Source: CAYSEW01 sp964430245 (GTDB lineage Bacteria > Bacteroidota > Bacteroidia > Flavobacteriales_D > Parvicellaceae). From it: a DNA stretch of 64,000 bases. Under the pieces are notes generated by a model. The model saw nothing but the letters and a program-made list of their open reading frames with translations. It had not been told where the DNA came from and did not search any database. The position numbers were made by a program, and so were the translations under genes. The stretch covers positions 11,210 to 75,209 of the forward strand of contig CAYSEW010000012.1 of assembly GCA_964430245.1 (NCBI GenBank), read 5' to 3'. Positions 54,476-62,580 of this stretch are shown here, piece after piece; within the stretch, counting starts at the first letter, position 1, and each line of letters starts with the position of its first letter.

Positions 54476-55738
54476 ATGATCAATCTAAATTTCTTATTAA
54501 AGTTTGTAGGTATTAGCTGCACAATACTCTTATTTTCTTATTGTGAAAATTCGATTATAGAGGATCCGGCTATTAGTCAATCAAAAGAAATAATTGAAGA
54601 AATTATTCTTGACACAACTCAGCTTCATGGCTTCTTATTGAGAGATCATTGGGTAGACACATCAAAGGTAGAACCGAATCAAGGATTAAGCCATATTCTT
54701 CCGAAGTATGGGATTTCACAAGCAACAGTTTATAAGATAGCTAGTGGTTTTGATACTGTTTTTGATTTTAGAAATATAAAAGCAGGAAGAAATTATTATA
54801 TGATCTGTAAAAATGATAGTTCACATACACCTATTTGCTTTATCTATGATAAAAGTGCTGTAGAATATATTGAAGTTCATTTTGAAAAAGAGATCAGTGT
54901 TCAGGCACATAAAAGACAAATAGATACTAGAATACAAAGTGCTGGAGGAACTATTAATTCAAGCTTATGGAATGCTTTTATAGATCAAGACCTTTCGGGT
55001 GGGTTGGTAATGGAAGTAGCTAAGATGTACGCATGGACAATAGATTTTTTTGGTATTCAAAAGGGAGATTACTTTAAGATAATTTTTGAATCTAAATATG
55101 TTGAAGGTCAATTTATTGGTACTGGAGAGATCAAGGCAATTTTATTTAATCATCGAGGACATGATTTTTATTGCTTTAAATACTTAAAAGACACTTTAGG
55201 AGATTTTGCTTATTACAATGAAAAAGGAGAAAGCATGAAAAAAGCTTTATTGTCAGCTCCTTTAGAATATGTTAGGATCTCGTCTAAGTTTTCTAATAGT
55301 AGATTACATCCTATCTTAAAAAGATACAGGCCTCACCATGGAGTAGATTATGCTGCTCCAAAAGGGACAGACGTAGTAGCTACAGGGGATGGCGTTATTA
55401 CGCATGCTAGATATTCAAGTGGTGCAGGTAATTATATTAAAATGGACCATACTTCTGGTGATATAGAAACAAAATACCTTCACTTATCTAAATTTGCAAA
55501 AGGAATCAAAAAAGGAGTTTTTGTAAAACAGGGTCAAAAAATTGGTGAAGTTGGAAGTACTGGCTTAAGTACTGGACCACATTTAGATTATAGAATTTAC
55601 ATTAATGGAGATCCTGTTGATCCATTGGGGATAGACATTCCTACTTCAGATCCAATTACAAAAGATTCATTAGATACTTTTTTATTACAGATTAACCCTG
55701 TAAAAATGAAACTAGACTCAATTTCTTTAACAAATTAA
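54476..55738 (+). CDS. M23 (LytM) family metallopeptidase, lipoprotein
   Basis: The 420-residue protein has a lipoprotein signal ending LFSYC (Cys23). A LysM/OapA-like region is followed by a beta domain to about 260. The M23 domain is at about 270-390: first zinc ligands His287 and Asp291 in RPHHGVDYAAPKG, then GVITHARYSSGAGNYIKMDH, the catalytic His in KYLHLS, and the last ligand in GPHLDYRIYINGDPVDP. All four key residues are present, so it is probably an active peptidoglycan endopeptidase that cuts cross-links at the envelope rather than a degenerate activator. The YkgJ-family gene begins 4 nt downstream. Confidence 0.92.
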   Translation: MINLNFLLKFVGISCTILLFSYCENSIIEDPAISQSKEIIEEIILDTTQLHGFLLRDHWVDTSKVEPNQGLSHILPKYGISQATVYKIASGFDTVFDFRNIKAGRNYYMICKNDSSHTPICFIYDKSAVEYIEVHFEKEISVQAHKRQIDTRIQSAGGTINSSLWNAFIDQDLSGGLVMEVAKMYAWTIDFFGIQKGDYFKIIFESKYVEGQFIGTGEIKAILFNHRGHDFYCFKYLKDTLGDFAYYNEKGESMKKALLSAPLEYVRISSKFSNSRLHPILKRYRPHHGVDYAAPKGTDVVATGDGVITHARYSSGAGNYIKMDHTSGDIETKYLHLSKFAKGIKKGVFVKQGQKIGEVGSTGLSTGPHLDYRIYINGDPVDPLGIDIPTSDPITKDSLDTFLLQINPVKMKLDSISLTN

Positions 55739-55742
55739 AGAG

Positions 55743-56240
55743 ATGTCAATGGGTCTAGATATCGAGCATATTAAAATAGAGGCCAAAAGAAAGAAAAAGG
55801 CTAGGAATAATTTTGTCAAGAGTTTAAAAAACAAAAAGGAGCCTGAGATTGACGCTGTCTTCATTGAAAAACACAATGAAGTATTCAATGAGATTGATTG
55901 CCTTTCATGTGGTAATTGTTGTAGAAATGTAGGTCCGCTCTTTACTGATAAAGACATTAACAGGATCAGTAAATACATGAAAATAAAACCAGGTGAGTTT
56001 ACTGAAAAACACCTTAGAATTGATGAAGATGGAGATTTTGTACTACAAACTTTGCCATGTGTTTTTTTAGGAGAGGATAATTATTGTAGTATTTATGAGG
56101 TTCGCCCCAAAGCATGTAGAGAGTACCCACATACTAATATGAAAGGACAAAAAAAATTATTGAAACTCCACTTAAGGAATGATGAATTGTGCCCAGCAGT
56201 AAACGAGATCTTTAATCGCATCATGGATAAAAAAATGTAA
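55743..56240 (+). CDS. YkgJ family cysteine-cluster protein
   Basis: The 165-residue protein has a charged N-terminal helix (KIEAKRKKKARNNFVKSLKNKK). The cysteine cluster then runs IDCLSCGNCCRNVGPLFT, LPCVFLGEDNYCSIYEVRPKACREYPH and ELCPAV, the pattern of YkgJ/Fe-S-or-zinc-binding proteins. The metal and role are unknown. It begins 4 nt after the M23 gene and is co-directional, with two ATGs available (55743 and three codons on). Confidence 0.9.
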   Translation: MSMGLDIEHIKIEAKRKKKARNNFVKSLKNKKEPEIDAVFIEKHNEVFNEIDCLSCGNCCRNVGPLFTDKDINRISKYMKIKPGEFTEKHLRIDEDGDFVLQTLPCVFLGEDNYCSIYEVRPKACREYPHTNMKGQKKLLKLHLRNDELCPAVNEIFNRIMDKKM

Positions 56241-56262
56241 TTTTAAATGCATAAGAATTTTT

Positions 56263-57396
56263 ATGAAAAGTATTTGTTTTTTATTGCTCATCTTTTACTC
56301 AACATTTTTAATTTCTCAAAATGAATTTGATTGTGGAACTACTGTATCAAAAGAGGATAAAAAAATAATATTAGAATTCATTAAAAAGGTTAGAAGTAAG
56401 CAGGAGATGGTAACCCCTGAGGATTCTATAGTGCCTGTAAAATTTCATATAATTGGATATTCAGATTCCACTGGCGGGATAGATTCTTCTGATGTATTTG
56501 ATGAACTTTCTTTAGTGAATGAATATTTTAAAAATGCAGGCATTGTTTTTCAACATTGTGGACCTATTCAATACATCTATGAAAATGAGTATGCAAAATT
56601 CGAAAAAATAATTGACGAAACAATATGTGATGAGGAAGACGAATTCAACAACTTAAATATTTATTTTGTTCCAGAGCTTTTTAAAGTAGTAGATGGAGAT
56701 ACTGTTTATTTATGTGGTTATGCGTATTTATCAGGACTAGATAAAAACAGATTAATCATGCTCAATTCATGTTCAACCAATGGAAGTACACTGGCGCATG
56801 AGATAGGACATTATTTTTCTTTATTACACACTCACTCTTCCTCAAATGGTCATGAATTTGTTAATGGTACTAACTGTAGTACTGCCGGAGATCTTTTGTG
56901 TGATACACCAGCAGATCCGAAGCTATCTTCATTAAATGTTAATCAAATATGTGTTTATGTTGGTAATGAGCAGGATCCTTTAGGGGATTTTTATAATCCA
57001 GACCCGACAAACATTATGTCTTATTCCAGAAAGCATTGCAGAGATTTCTTTTCACAAGAACAATTAGATCAGATGAGTAATTATTTCTATACCTACAGAG
57101 ATTATTTAAGCTGTCAGTACAATGGCCATTTTAATGATCCAAGCCAAGATTTTCAATTCAGTATATATCCTAACCCAGCTTATGATCAATTAGCATTTAG
57201 CTCAAATAAGATTCCTCTTGATCCATTTGTATATAATGTAATTGACATTACGGGTAAGCTAGTGATGGAAGGACATCTAACAGAAAATTCCTACATCAAT
57301 ATTGGGCATCTACAATATGGGATTTATCTTTTTGTATTAAGTGATGGAGAAGAAATTCATCAAGTAAAGTTTGTTAAAATAGAGTCCCATTTGTAA
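56263..57396 (+). CDS. M43 (pappalysin-like) zinc metalloprotease with T9SS domain
   Basis: The 377-residue protein has a signal peptide (MKSICFLLLIFYSTFLISQ). The metzincin zinc site is HEIGHYFSLLH (His179, Glu180, His183, His189), with the usual Gly replaced by Ser. The Met-turn is NIMSYSRKHC. Cys pairs (CSTAGDLLCDTPADP) match M43 cytophagalysins. The C-terminal segment of about 80 residues (YPNPAYDQLAFSS ... YGIYLFVLSDGEE ... VKFVKI) is a T9SS type A signal. It is a predicted secreted protease. Downstream, 57397-57523 has no gene. Confidence 0.93.
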   Translation: MKSICFLLLIFYSTFLISQNEFDCGTTVSKEDKKIILEFIKKVRSKQEMVTPEDSIVPVKFHIIGYSDSTGGIDSSDVFDELSLVNEYFKNAGIVFQHCGPIQYIYENEYAKFEKIIDETICDEEDEFNNLNIYFVPELFKVVDGDTVYLCGYAYLSGLDKNRLIMLNSCSTNGSTLAHEIGHYFSLLHTHSSSNGHEFVNGTNCSTAGDLLCDTPADPKLSSLNVNQICVYVGNEQDPLGDFYNPDPTNIMSYSRKHCRDFFSQEQLDQMSNYFYTYRDYLSCQYNGHFNDPSQDFQFSIYPNPAYDQLAFSSNKIPLDPFVYNVIDITGKLVMEGHLTENSYINIGHLQYGIYLFVLSDGEEIHQVKFVKIESHL

Positions 57397-57523
57397 AAAG
57401 CTTAATTCTATCTATAGAAAATAAGTTCACCTTTCTGTTCATAATCATTGGTTAATAAATCGAACGATGCTAAGTAGTTGGTGTATTATATACAGGTAAA
57501 TTCAATTTTCAAATTAAAGTTAA

Positions 57524-60205
57524 ATGTGGTTAAAAAGGCTTAAATACTTTTTAATAGGGCTTGGAGCTGTTATAATATTGTTCATTACAGTAATATTTTC
57601 TATCCTATATATTTATGAGGAAGAAATAAAAAAATATGCTTTAGATGAATTAAACCAGCGTTTAAATGCTGATTTAAAAGTGGAAAATGTAGAATTATCT
57701 ATTATCGACCAGTTTCCATCTATTGCAATAAAGTTCAATGATCTACTTATCAATGATGTCCTTGATCCAGAAGACACTTTATTATTTGCCAGCAGCTTAT
57801 ACATGAATATGGACCTTTTTGATGTTGTTGGCGGCACTTATGAAGTAAAAAAGATCATAGGCGATCACGTTAATTTAAAATTAAAGGTCGACTCTGCAGG
57901 GAATGATAATTACAATATATGGATAGCTGATTCTAGTGCTAAAGATGAAGAGATCAGGTTTTCCCTTCAGCAAGTAGAAGTTAATGACTTAATATTAGAT
58001 TATAAAAATCACTATACAGATCAGCAGTATAGGTTTTACACAAAACATATTCACTTTACTGGAGATTTTAATAAAGACCAGTATGACCTTACTGCTAAAA
58101 GCCATGTGCTTGTTAAAGAATTTACGGCAGATCAAGTTAATTACCTTAAAAACAAGAATGCAGACATTGACCTTAATATAAAAGTGAACAATGACAGCTC
58201 AACTTATATAGTCGATAAAGGGGATTTAAAAATTGAAGGGATGTCTTTTATTGTAAACGGCTCTTACAAGGATTCGGATTCGACATATGTTGACTTAAAG
58301 TTCAAAGGGAAAAATATAATTCTTGAATCGTTGTTCAGTGTTTTTCCTATTGAGATATTGTCTTCTCTTAATGAATATAATGCTAAAGGACAAGTTCAGT
58401 TTAACGCCCATTTAAAAGGAGAAATTTCAAATAATAACTCTCCCGTTTTTAATGCAGATTTTAATATGGAATCTGGGAGCATGATAGAAAAACATACATC
58501 AACAGCATTGAATTCTATTTCTTTGAATGGGAGCTTTATTAATCTTAATAAAGAAGGCAAACAAGAGTTTGTTTTAGATAGATTTAAAGCAACCTTAGGA
58601 CAAGGAAAGCTTACTGGAGCTCTTAAAATTGTTGATTTCAAAAAGCCCACTATTGAAGGAGCTATTAACGGAGCAATTTCATTGAAAAAAATAGCTGATT
58701 TTGCAAATATTTCTTCCATTGACTTAAGTGGGAATTCTAAATTAGACATCAACTATAAATTAAGCATCAATGAGCAAGGAGATGATTATAAAATTGAGCT
58801 AATAAATGGTAATGTTGATGTTCTTAATTTGAAGGCAGATGTAATTGATCAAAATATATTGATTGAGAACACTAATGGAGAATTAATTTTTGACAAGAAA
58901 GCTATACGATCAAATCTTATAAGGGGAGAACTTAATGGTTCGAGTTTTGAGGCTCACCTTAATTTCAACAATTTCTTAGATTATATTACTGGAATAAGTA
59001 GTAGTTTGACTGTAAATAGTGACATTAAAATAGAAGAGCTGAATTTAGGTCAATTGATTTCTCAGGATAATGAAACAGAAAACACTTGGGAATTTCTTTT
59101 GCCAACTCAATTTAACATAAGCTCCAAATTAAATATAGGGACATTATACTATGAAGATTTTAAGGCCAAAAAAATAACAGGATTATTATCTGTAAATGAT
59201 CAACACATAAAAGCTGATAATGTTAATTTTTATGCCAATAATGGGAATTACCAGCTTAATTCAATGCTTCAATCATCAGAAGAAAACAAGTTTAAATTAA
59301 CTCTTAACGGAAAGGCAAACAACATCAATGTTGCTAGCTTTTTTGCTGATTTTAAAAATTTCGGACAGGATTATCTCACAGATCAGCACTTAAAGGGTAC
59401 CGCAACTATTAGTTTTGAATTGAGTTCATATCTGGACCAATCATTAATGATAGAAACCGATAAATTAATAGCAACATCAAAAATTCATGTAAAAAAAGGA
59501 GAATTAATTGGTCATTCTTCAATGATGGATATTGCTGATTATTTAGATAAAAATTTACTAGTAAAGTCGGTAATAGACACCAAGCTATTAAAGAAAAAAT
59601 TAAATCACATTCATTTTTCTGAGCTTTCTAATGAGATCTCTATCAAAAATGGCATAATAGAGATTCCAAAAATGAATATAATTTCCAGCGTAATGAATAT
59701 GACCTTATTTGGAAATCATGGTTTTAATGACTCTATAGATTATCACTTTAGTTTTAGGTTAAGGGAATTAATGGTGAAAGAGCAATCGGATAATGAATTT
59801 GGCCCTATTAAAGATGATGGGTTGGGTAAGATAATTTTCTTAAATATGTATGGCACAGTAGATAATCCTTTATTTAAACTCGATCAAGAAGAGAAAAAAC
59901 AAAATAAGAAAGAAATAATTAAGGAAGAAAAACAAGTAATCAAATCTGTGCTTAAAGAGGAACTTGGTTTATTTTCAAAAGATTCAACTCTAAAAACCCA
60001 AAAAGAGAAAAAGGATACCACTATTTTTGAAATTGAATGGGAAGAGGAGATGAAGGAAGCAGAAAACAAATCGATAAATAAGCAAACCAAAGAAAAGGAT
60101 ACTACAAAAAAGAAAAATGGAAAGTTCAATAAATTACTTAAAAAAATAGGAGTAGAAGAAGAAGAGAAAAAAGAGGTGAAATTTGAAATAGATCAGAATG
60201 ATTAA
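57524..60205 (+). CDS. AsmA-like (TamB/AsmA superfamily) inner-membrane protein
   Basis: The 893-residue protein has one N-terminal TM (about 7-28, YFLIGLGAVIILFITVIFSILYI). The AsmA start follows (LNQRLNADLKVENVELSIIDQFPSIAIKFNDLLI), then long repeating beta-strand segments of the AsmA/TamB type with an AsmA_2-like end (SSVMNMTLFGNHGFNDSIDYHFSFRL). Such proteins span the periplasm as hydrophobic grooves for phospholipid transport to the outer membrane. The last 95 residues or so are an unusual, highly charged Lys/Glu tail. The TAA stop shares TTAA with the convergent protease gene. Confidence 0.87.
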   Translation: MWLKRLKYFLIGLGAVIILFITVIFSILYIYEEEIKKYALDELNQRLNADLKVENVELSIIDQFPSIAIKFNDLLINDVLDPEDTLLFASSLYMNMDLFDVVGGTYEVKKIIGDHVNLKLKVDSAGNDNYNIWIADSSAKDEEIRFSLQQVEVNDLILDYKNHYTDQQYRFYTKHIHFTGDFNKDQYDLTAKSHVLVKEFTADQVNYLKNKNADIDLNIKVNNDSSTYIVDKGDLKIEGMSFIVNGSYKDSDSTYVDLKFKGKNIILESLFSVFPIEILSSLNEYNAKGQVQFNAHLKGEISNNNSPVFNADFNMESGSMIEKHTSTALNSISLNGSFINLNKEGKQEFVLDRFKATLGQGKLTGALKIVDFKKPTIEGAINGAISLKKIADFANISSIDLSGNSKLDINYKLSINEQGDDYKIELINGNVDVLNLKADVIDQNILIENTNGELIFDKKAIRSNLIRGELNGSSFEAHLNFNNFLDYITGISSSLTVNSDIKIEELNLGQLISQDNETENTWEFLLPTQFNISSKLNIGTLYYEDFKAKKITGLLSVNDQHIKADNVNFYANNGNYQLNSMLQSSEENKFKLTLNGKANNINVASFFADFKNFGQDYLTDQHLKGTATISFELSSYLDQSLMIETDKLIATSKIHVKKGELIGHSSMMDIADYLDKNLLVKSVIDTKLLKKKLNHIHFSELSNEISIKNGIIEIPKMNIISSVMNMTLFGNHGFNDSIDYHFSFRLRELMVKEQSDNEFGPIKDDGLGKIIFLNMYGTVDNPLFKLDQEEKKQNKKEIIKEEKQVIKSVLKEELGLFSKDSTLKTQKEKKDTTIFEIEWEEEMKEAENKSINKQTKEKDTTKKKNGKFNKLLKKIGVEEEEKKEVKFEIDQND

Positions 60206-61590
60206 TTACTGTCAATAGTGTTTTTTAGACTTCCATTATTTACCATTTCAATAATGCCATAATTTTTTTTCCAACAGGGTTTTTTGTTCTTTCTTAAATA
60301 GCTTTTACAGATAATTATTCCTCCCCATTCCCCCCCATGATTATTAGTGACCTCAGCTCCGTCAATTATTAATTTTGCTCTTTTCTCAACATAGATTTTT
60401 GAATTATCAGCCATTGATACAGTGCTTTTTATGGTAAGGGTTTTGCCAGTTCGGACAATGATGTCTCCACTCACCAGCATGGCTTTATCCCATGTTTCAT
60501 TTTTCCATACAGATATGTTTTTATCATCATCATATTCTCCGTTGGCAGTTATTCTAATTAATGAAGGGTTGGTTGAAAACCTTTTATGAATGTATCCAAT
60601 TTGTTTAGGAGATAAATAATTTCTGCAGAGATTATATCCCATAATGTTGTTACTAGTGTTGGTTTTATTGCACTTTATCCATCCAAATTTATCTGAAGGA
60701 GGGAGATCATCAAATTGCGGAACATTGGTGTGTCTAAGCCCTAAACAATGACCCAATTCATGTGCTGTGAGCTGTGCAGTTGCATAACCTCCATTAAATA
60801 GCACTCTCGATACATTTAAAAAATAGGGAGAAGGACCACAACCAAAAGCAGGTTTGTCAGCAGTTGAACCTGTGTAGAATATGTGAATGGAATTTTTATC
60901 ACTATTGGTTAAGTTTACCCAGTTATCTTTATGGCAATTCTTGTCAATTTTTGTAAAGTAGGTTGCATTGCCATCTACTATGTCAACAGATAAGGGTTCT
61001 TCTAAAATGATATAGGTGTTTTTGTTGTCCGAAAAAAATGATTTAGTATGGTAAATGCCATCATTTCCGCTGGATCCGCCAATTACAATGCTGTCTCCTT
61101 TAGACCTAAGAATGCTTTCTCTTTTTCCATGAACAGCGATTAGGTTTTTTTCAAGATTGATGGAATCTATTCTCCATGGGGCACCGCCACTCATTACCAC
61201 ACCATAATAGATGCGATCCCAGGCGACTGAATCATAATGGCAAATGATGGTATCTAACCTAAATCTTATTCTTGAATCTGGCACATAATAGGACTCTCCA
61301 TTTTTAGGCAATAGGGTAGGAGGCTTCATATTTTTATAGGCATTATTCACCCATGAATATTGCTGTTTAATAAAATTAATTGAATCTAGTGTGATGTTTT
61401 GAGGATCTGTTTTAGATCTGTAAACCAAATGTAGCGTAGTTTTAATGGTTAAAATAGGATGGGTGTTTAGTGAAGCTTCTTCATATGGTATATAATCATC
61501 TATTTCGTTGTTTTGAGCTAAATAGTTGATGTTTAACGAGAATGTAAAAAGAGTGAAAAGCAGTATTGTAATATATTTTTTACAGAACAT
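60202..61590 (-). CDS. M43-like zinc metalloprotease lacking a sorting domain, possibly C-terminally truncated
   Basis: The 462-residue protein has a signal peptide (...LFTLFTFSLNINYLAQ). A metalloprotease domain follows, with HELGHCLGLRH in TAHELGHCLGLRHTN and the Met-turn NIMGYNLCRNYL. After it comes a beta-helix-like piece (SGDIIVRTGKTLTIKSTVSMADNSKIYVEKRAKLIIDGAEVTNN, GEWGGIIICK). In secreted relatives this region normally continues to a T9SS domain, but here the frame ends soon after (IIEMVNNGSLKNTIDSN). The stop overlaps the asmA-like stop by 4 bp. Either the protein is periplasmic or it lost its tail by rearrangement. Confidence 0.8.
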   Translation of the reverse strand: MFCKKYITILLFTLFTFSLNINYLAQNNEIDDYIPYEEASLNTHPILTIKTTLHLVYRSKTDPQNITLDSINFIKQQYSWVNNAYKNMKPPTLLPKNGESYYVPDSRIRFRLDTIICHYDSVAWDRIYYGVVMSGGAPWRIDSINLEKNLIAVHGKRESILRSKGDSIVIGGSSGNDGIYHTKSFFSDNKNTYIILEEPLSVDIVDGNATYFTKIDKNCHKDNWVNLTNSDKNSIHIFYTGSTADKPAFGCGPSPYFLNVSRVLFNGGYATAQLTAHELGHCLGLRHTNVPQFDDLPPSDKFGWIKCNKTNTSNNIMGYNLCRNYLSPKQIGYIHKRFSTNPSLIRITANGEYDDDKNISVWKNETWDKAMLVSGDIIVRTGKTLTIKSTVSMADNSKIYVEKRAKLIIDGAEVTNNHGGEWGGIIICKSYLRKNKKPCWKKNYGIIEMVNNGSLKNTIDSN

Positions 61591-61680
61591 TAAATTTTAG
61601 ATTTGCTCTACAATGTACAAACATATACCCTAAAAAAGGTATTGAATTGACAATTAAAGCTGTTTATTTTTGTGTTAATT

Positions 61681-61818
61681 ATGAAAGGCACTTTTCAAAC
61701 TTGTATCAATCATTCTTTATCAACTCCACCTTTATTGGAATTCAAGAAAAAGAAAAAATGTTGCAAGAAATACAAAAAGGGAAAAGCATGTAAAAAGTGT
61801 CCTTTAAATTTAGCTTAA
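61681..61818 (+). CDS. Small Lys/Cys-rich protein
   Basis: A 45-codon frame from ATG at 61681 to TAA at 61818. The N-terminus is neutral (MKGTFQTCINHSLSTPPLLE) and the rest is basic with cysteines (KKKKKCCKKYKKGKACKKCP). Similar short KKCC...KKGKxCKKCP proteins are common in Bacteroidota next to the YhhN-family gene, as I recall. The four clustered Cys may bind metal. Its end overlaps the GTG start of the YhhN gene by 22 bp. Confidence 0.7.
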   Translation: MKGTFQTCINHSLSTPPLLEFKKKKKCCKKYKKGKACKKCPLNLA

Positions 61819-62507
61819 AAGAGATCAGAAATTCATTTTTCATCATATCGATTAGCTACTTTTTAGTATCAGCTATTGAGATACTTGGAGATATTTCGGG
61901 AGCTAAAGAAGTGGTTTACATAACTAAGCCATTACTGATGCCTTTACTCATCTTATTATATATCCCAACCTGGAATCAATATAGAGACAATTTATCTATG
62001 CTGCTAATAGGGGCCTTGTTTTTTGCATTTGTTGGAGATGTAGCCTTAATGTTTGTTTCATTGAGTGAGCATTATTTTTTATTGGGTTTAGGCGCTTTTA
62101 TGATCACTCAAATAATATATGTTTTTGTGTTTTCAAAAGCTGGAGGTTCATTTAGGATGTTATCACAGCCCAAATGGCTTTTTATTCTTTTGCTATTTGG
62201 AGGCATTTATTTTTTACTAATGAATAGTCTTTATAATCAGCTAAATGAAATGAAGATTCCAGTATTGGTCTATGGAGCAGTCGTATGTTTGATGGGGTTT
62301 ACATCGACTATGAGAAACTCCAATCAATTAAGCTACTATTTAGTATTTATTGGGGCATGTTTTTTTGTTGCTTCAGATTCATTAATAGCAATTAATAAAT
62401 TTTTGTACTCAGCCGATCTATTCTTGGCACAGCCATCCATAATGATATTATATGTAATTGCCCAATATTTTATTGTAGTTGGGCTAATAAAAGCCTATAA
62501 GCAATAG
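61797..62507 (+). CDS. YhhN / lysoplasmalogenase family membrane protein
   Basis: The 236-residue protein has about eight TM helices with the YhhN pattern: KPLLMPLLILLYIP, then GALFFAFVGDVALMF, GLGAFMITQIIYVFVF, and near the end LVFIGACFFVASDSLIAINKF and SIMILYVIAQYFIVVGLIKAY. Eukaryotic TMEM86 homologues hydrolyse lysoplasmalogens, and the bacterial substrate is uncertain. The start is GTG at 61797, inside the 3' end of the small Lys/Cys-rich gene, which implies coupled translation. Confidence 0.88.
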   Translation: MSFKFSLKEIRNSFFIISISYFLVSAIEILGDISGAKEVVYITKPLLMPLLILLYIPTWNQYRDNLSMLLIGALFFAFVGDVALMFVSLSEHYFLLGLGAFMITQIIYVFVFSKAGGSFRMLSQPKWLFILLLFGGIYFLLMNSLYNQLNEMKIPVLVYGAVVCLMGFTSTMRNSNQLSYYLVFIGACFFVASDSLIAINKFLYSADLFLAQPSIMILYVIAQYFIVVGLIKAYKQ

Positions 62508-62523
62508 AATTTTATATACACAC

Positions 62524-62554
62524 TTGTGCAGTTTCAAATAAAAATCTAATTTCG
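62524..62554 (+). promoter_or_regulatory. Putative promoter of the membrane pyrophosphatase gene
   Basis: TTG at 62524-62526, a 20-nt spacer and TAATTTCG at 62547-62554 match the Bacteroidota -33/-7 arrangement with one mismatch. The leader to the ATG at 62581 would be about 20 nt. Confidence 0.55.
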
Positions 62555-62580
62555 CGAACCTAAAATTTAATAAAAGAATT

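Noticed and set aside
57397..57460. Possible terminator after the M43 gene (TTCTAT / ATAGAA)
   Set aside because: The AT-only stem has a two-base loop and no T-run, which is too weak to call.
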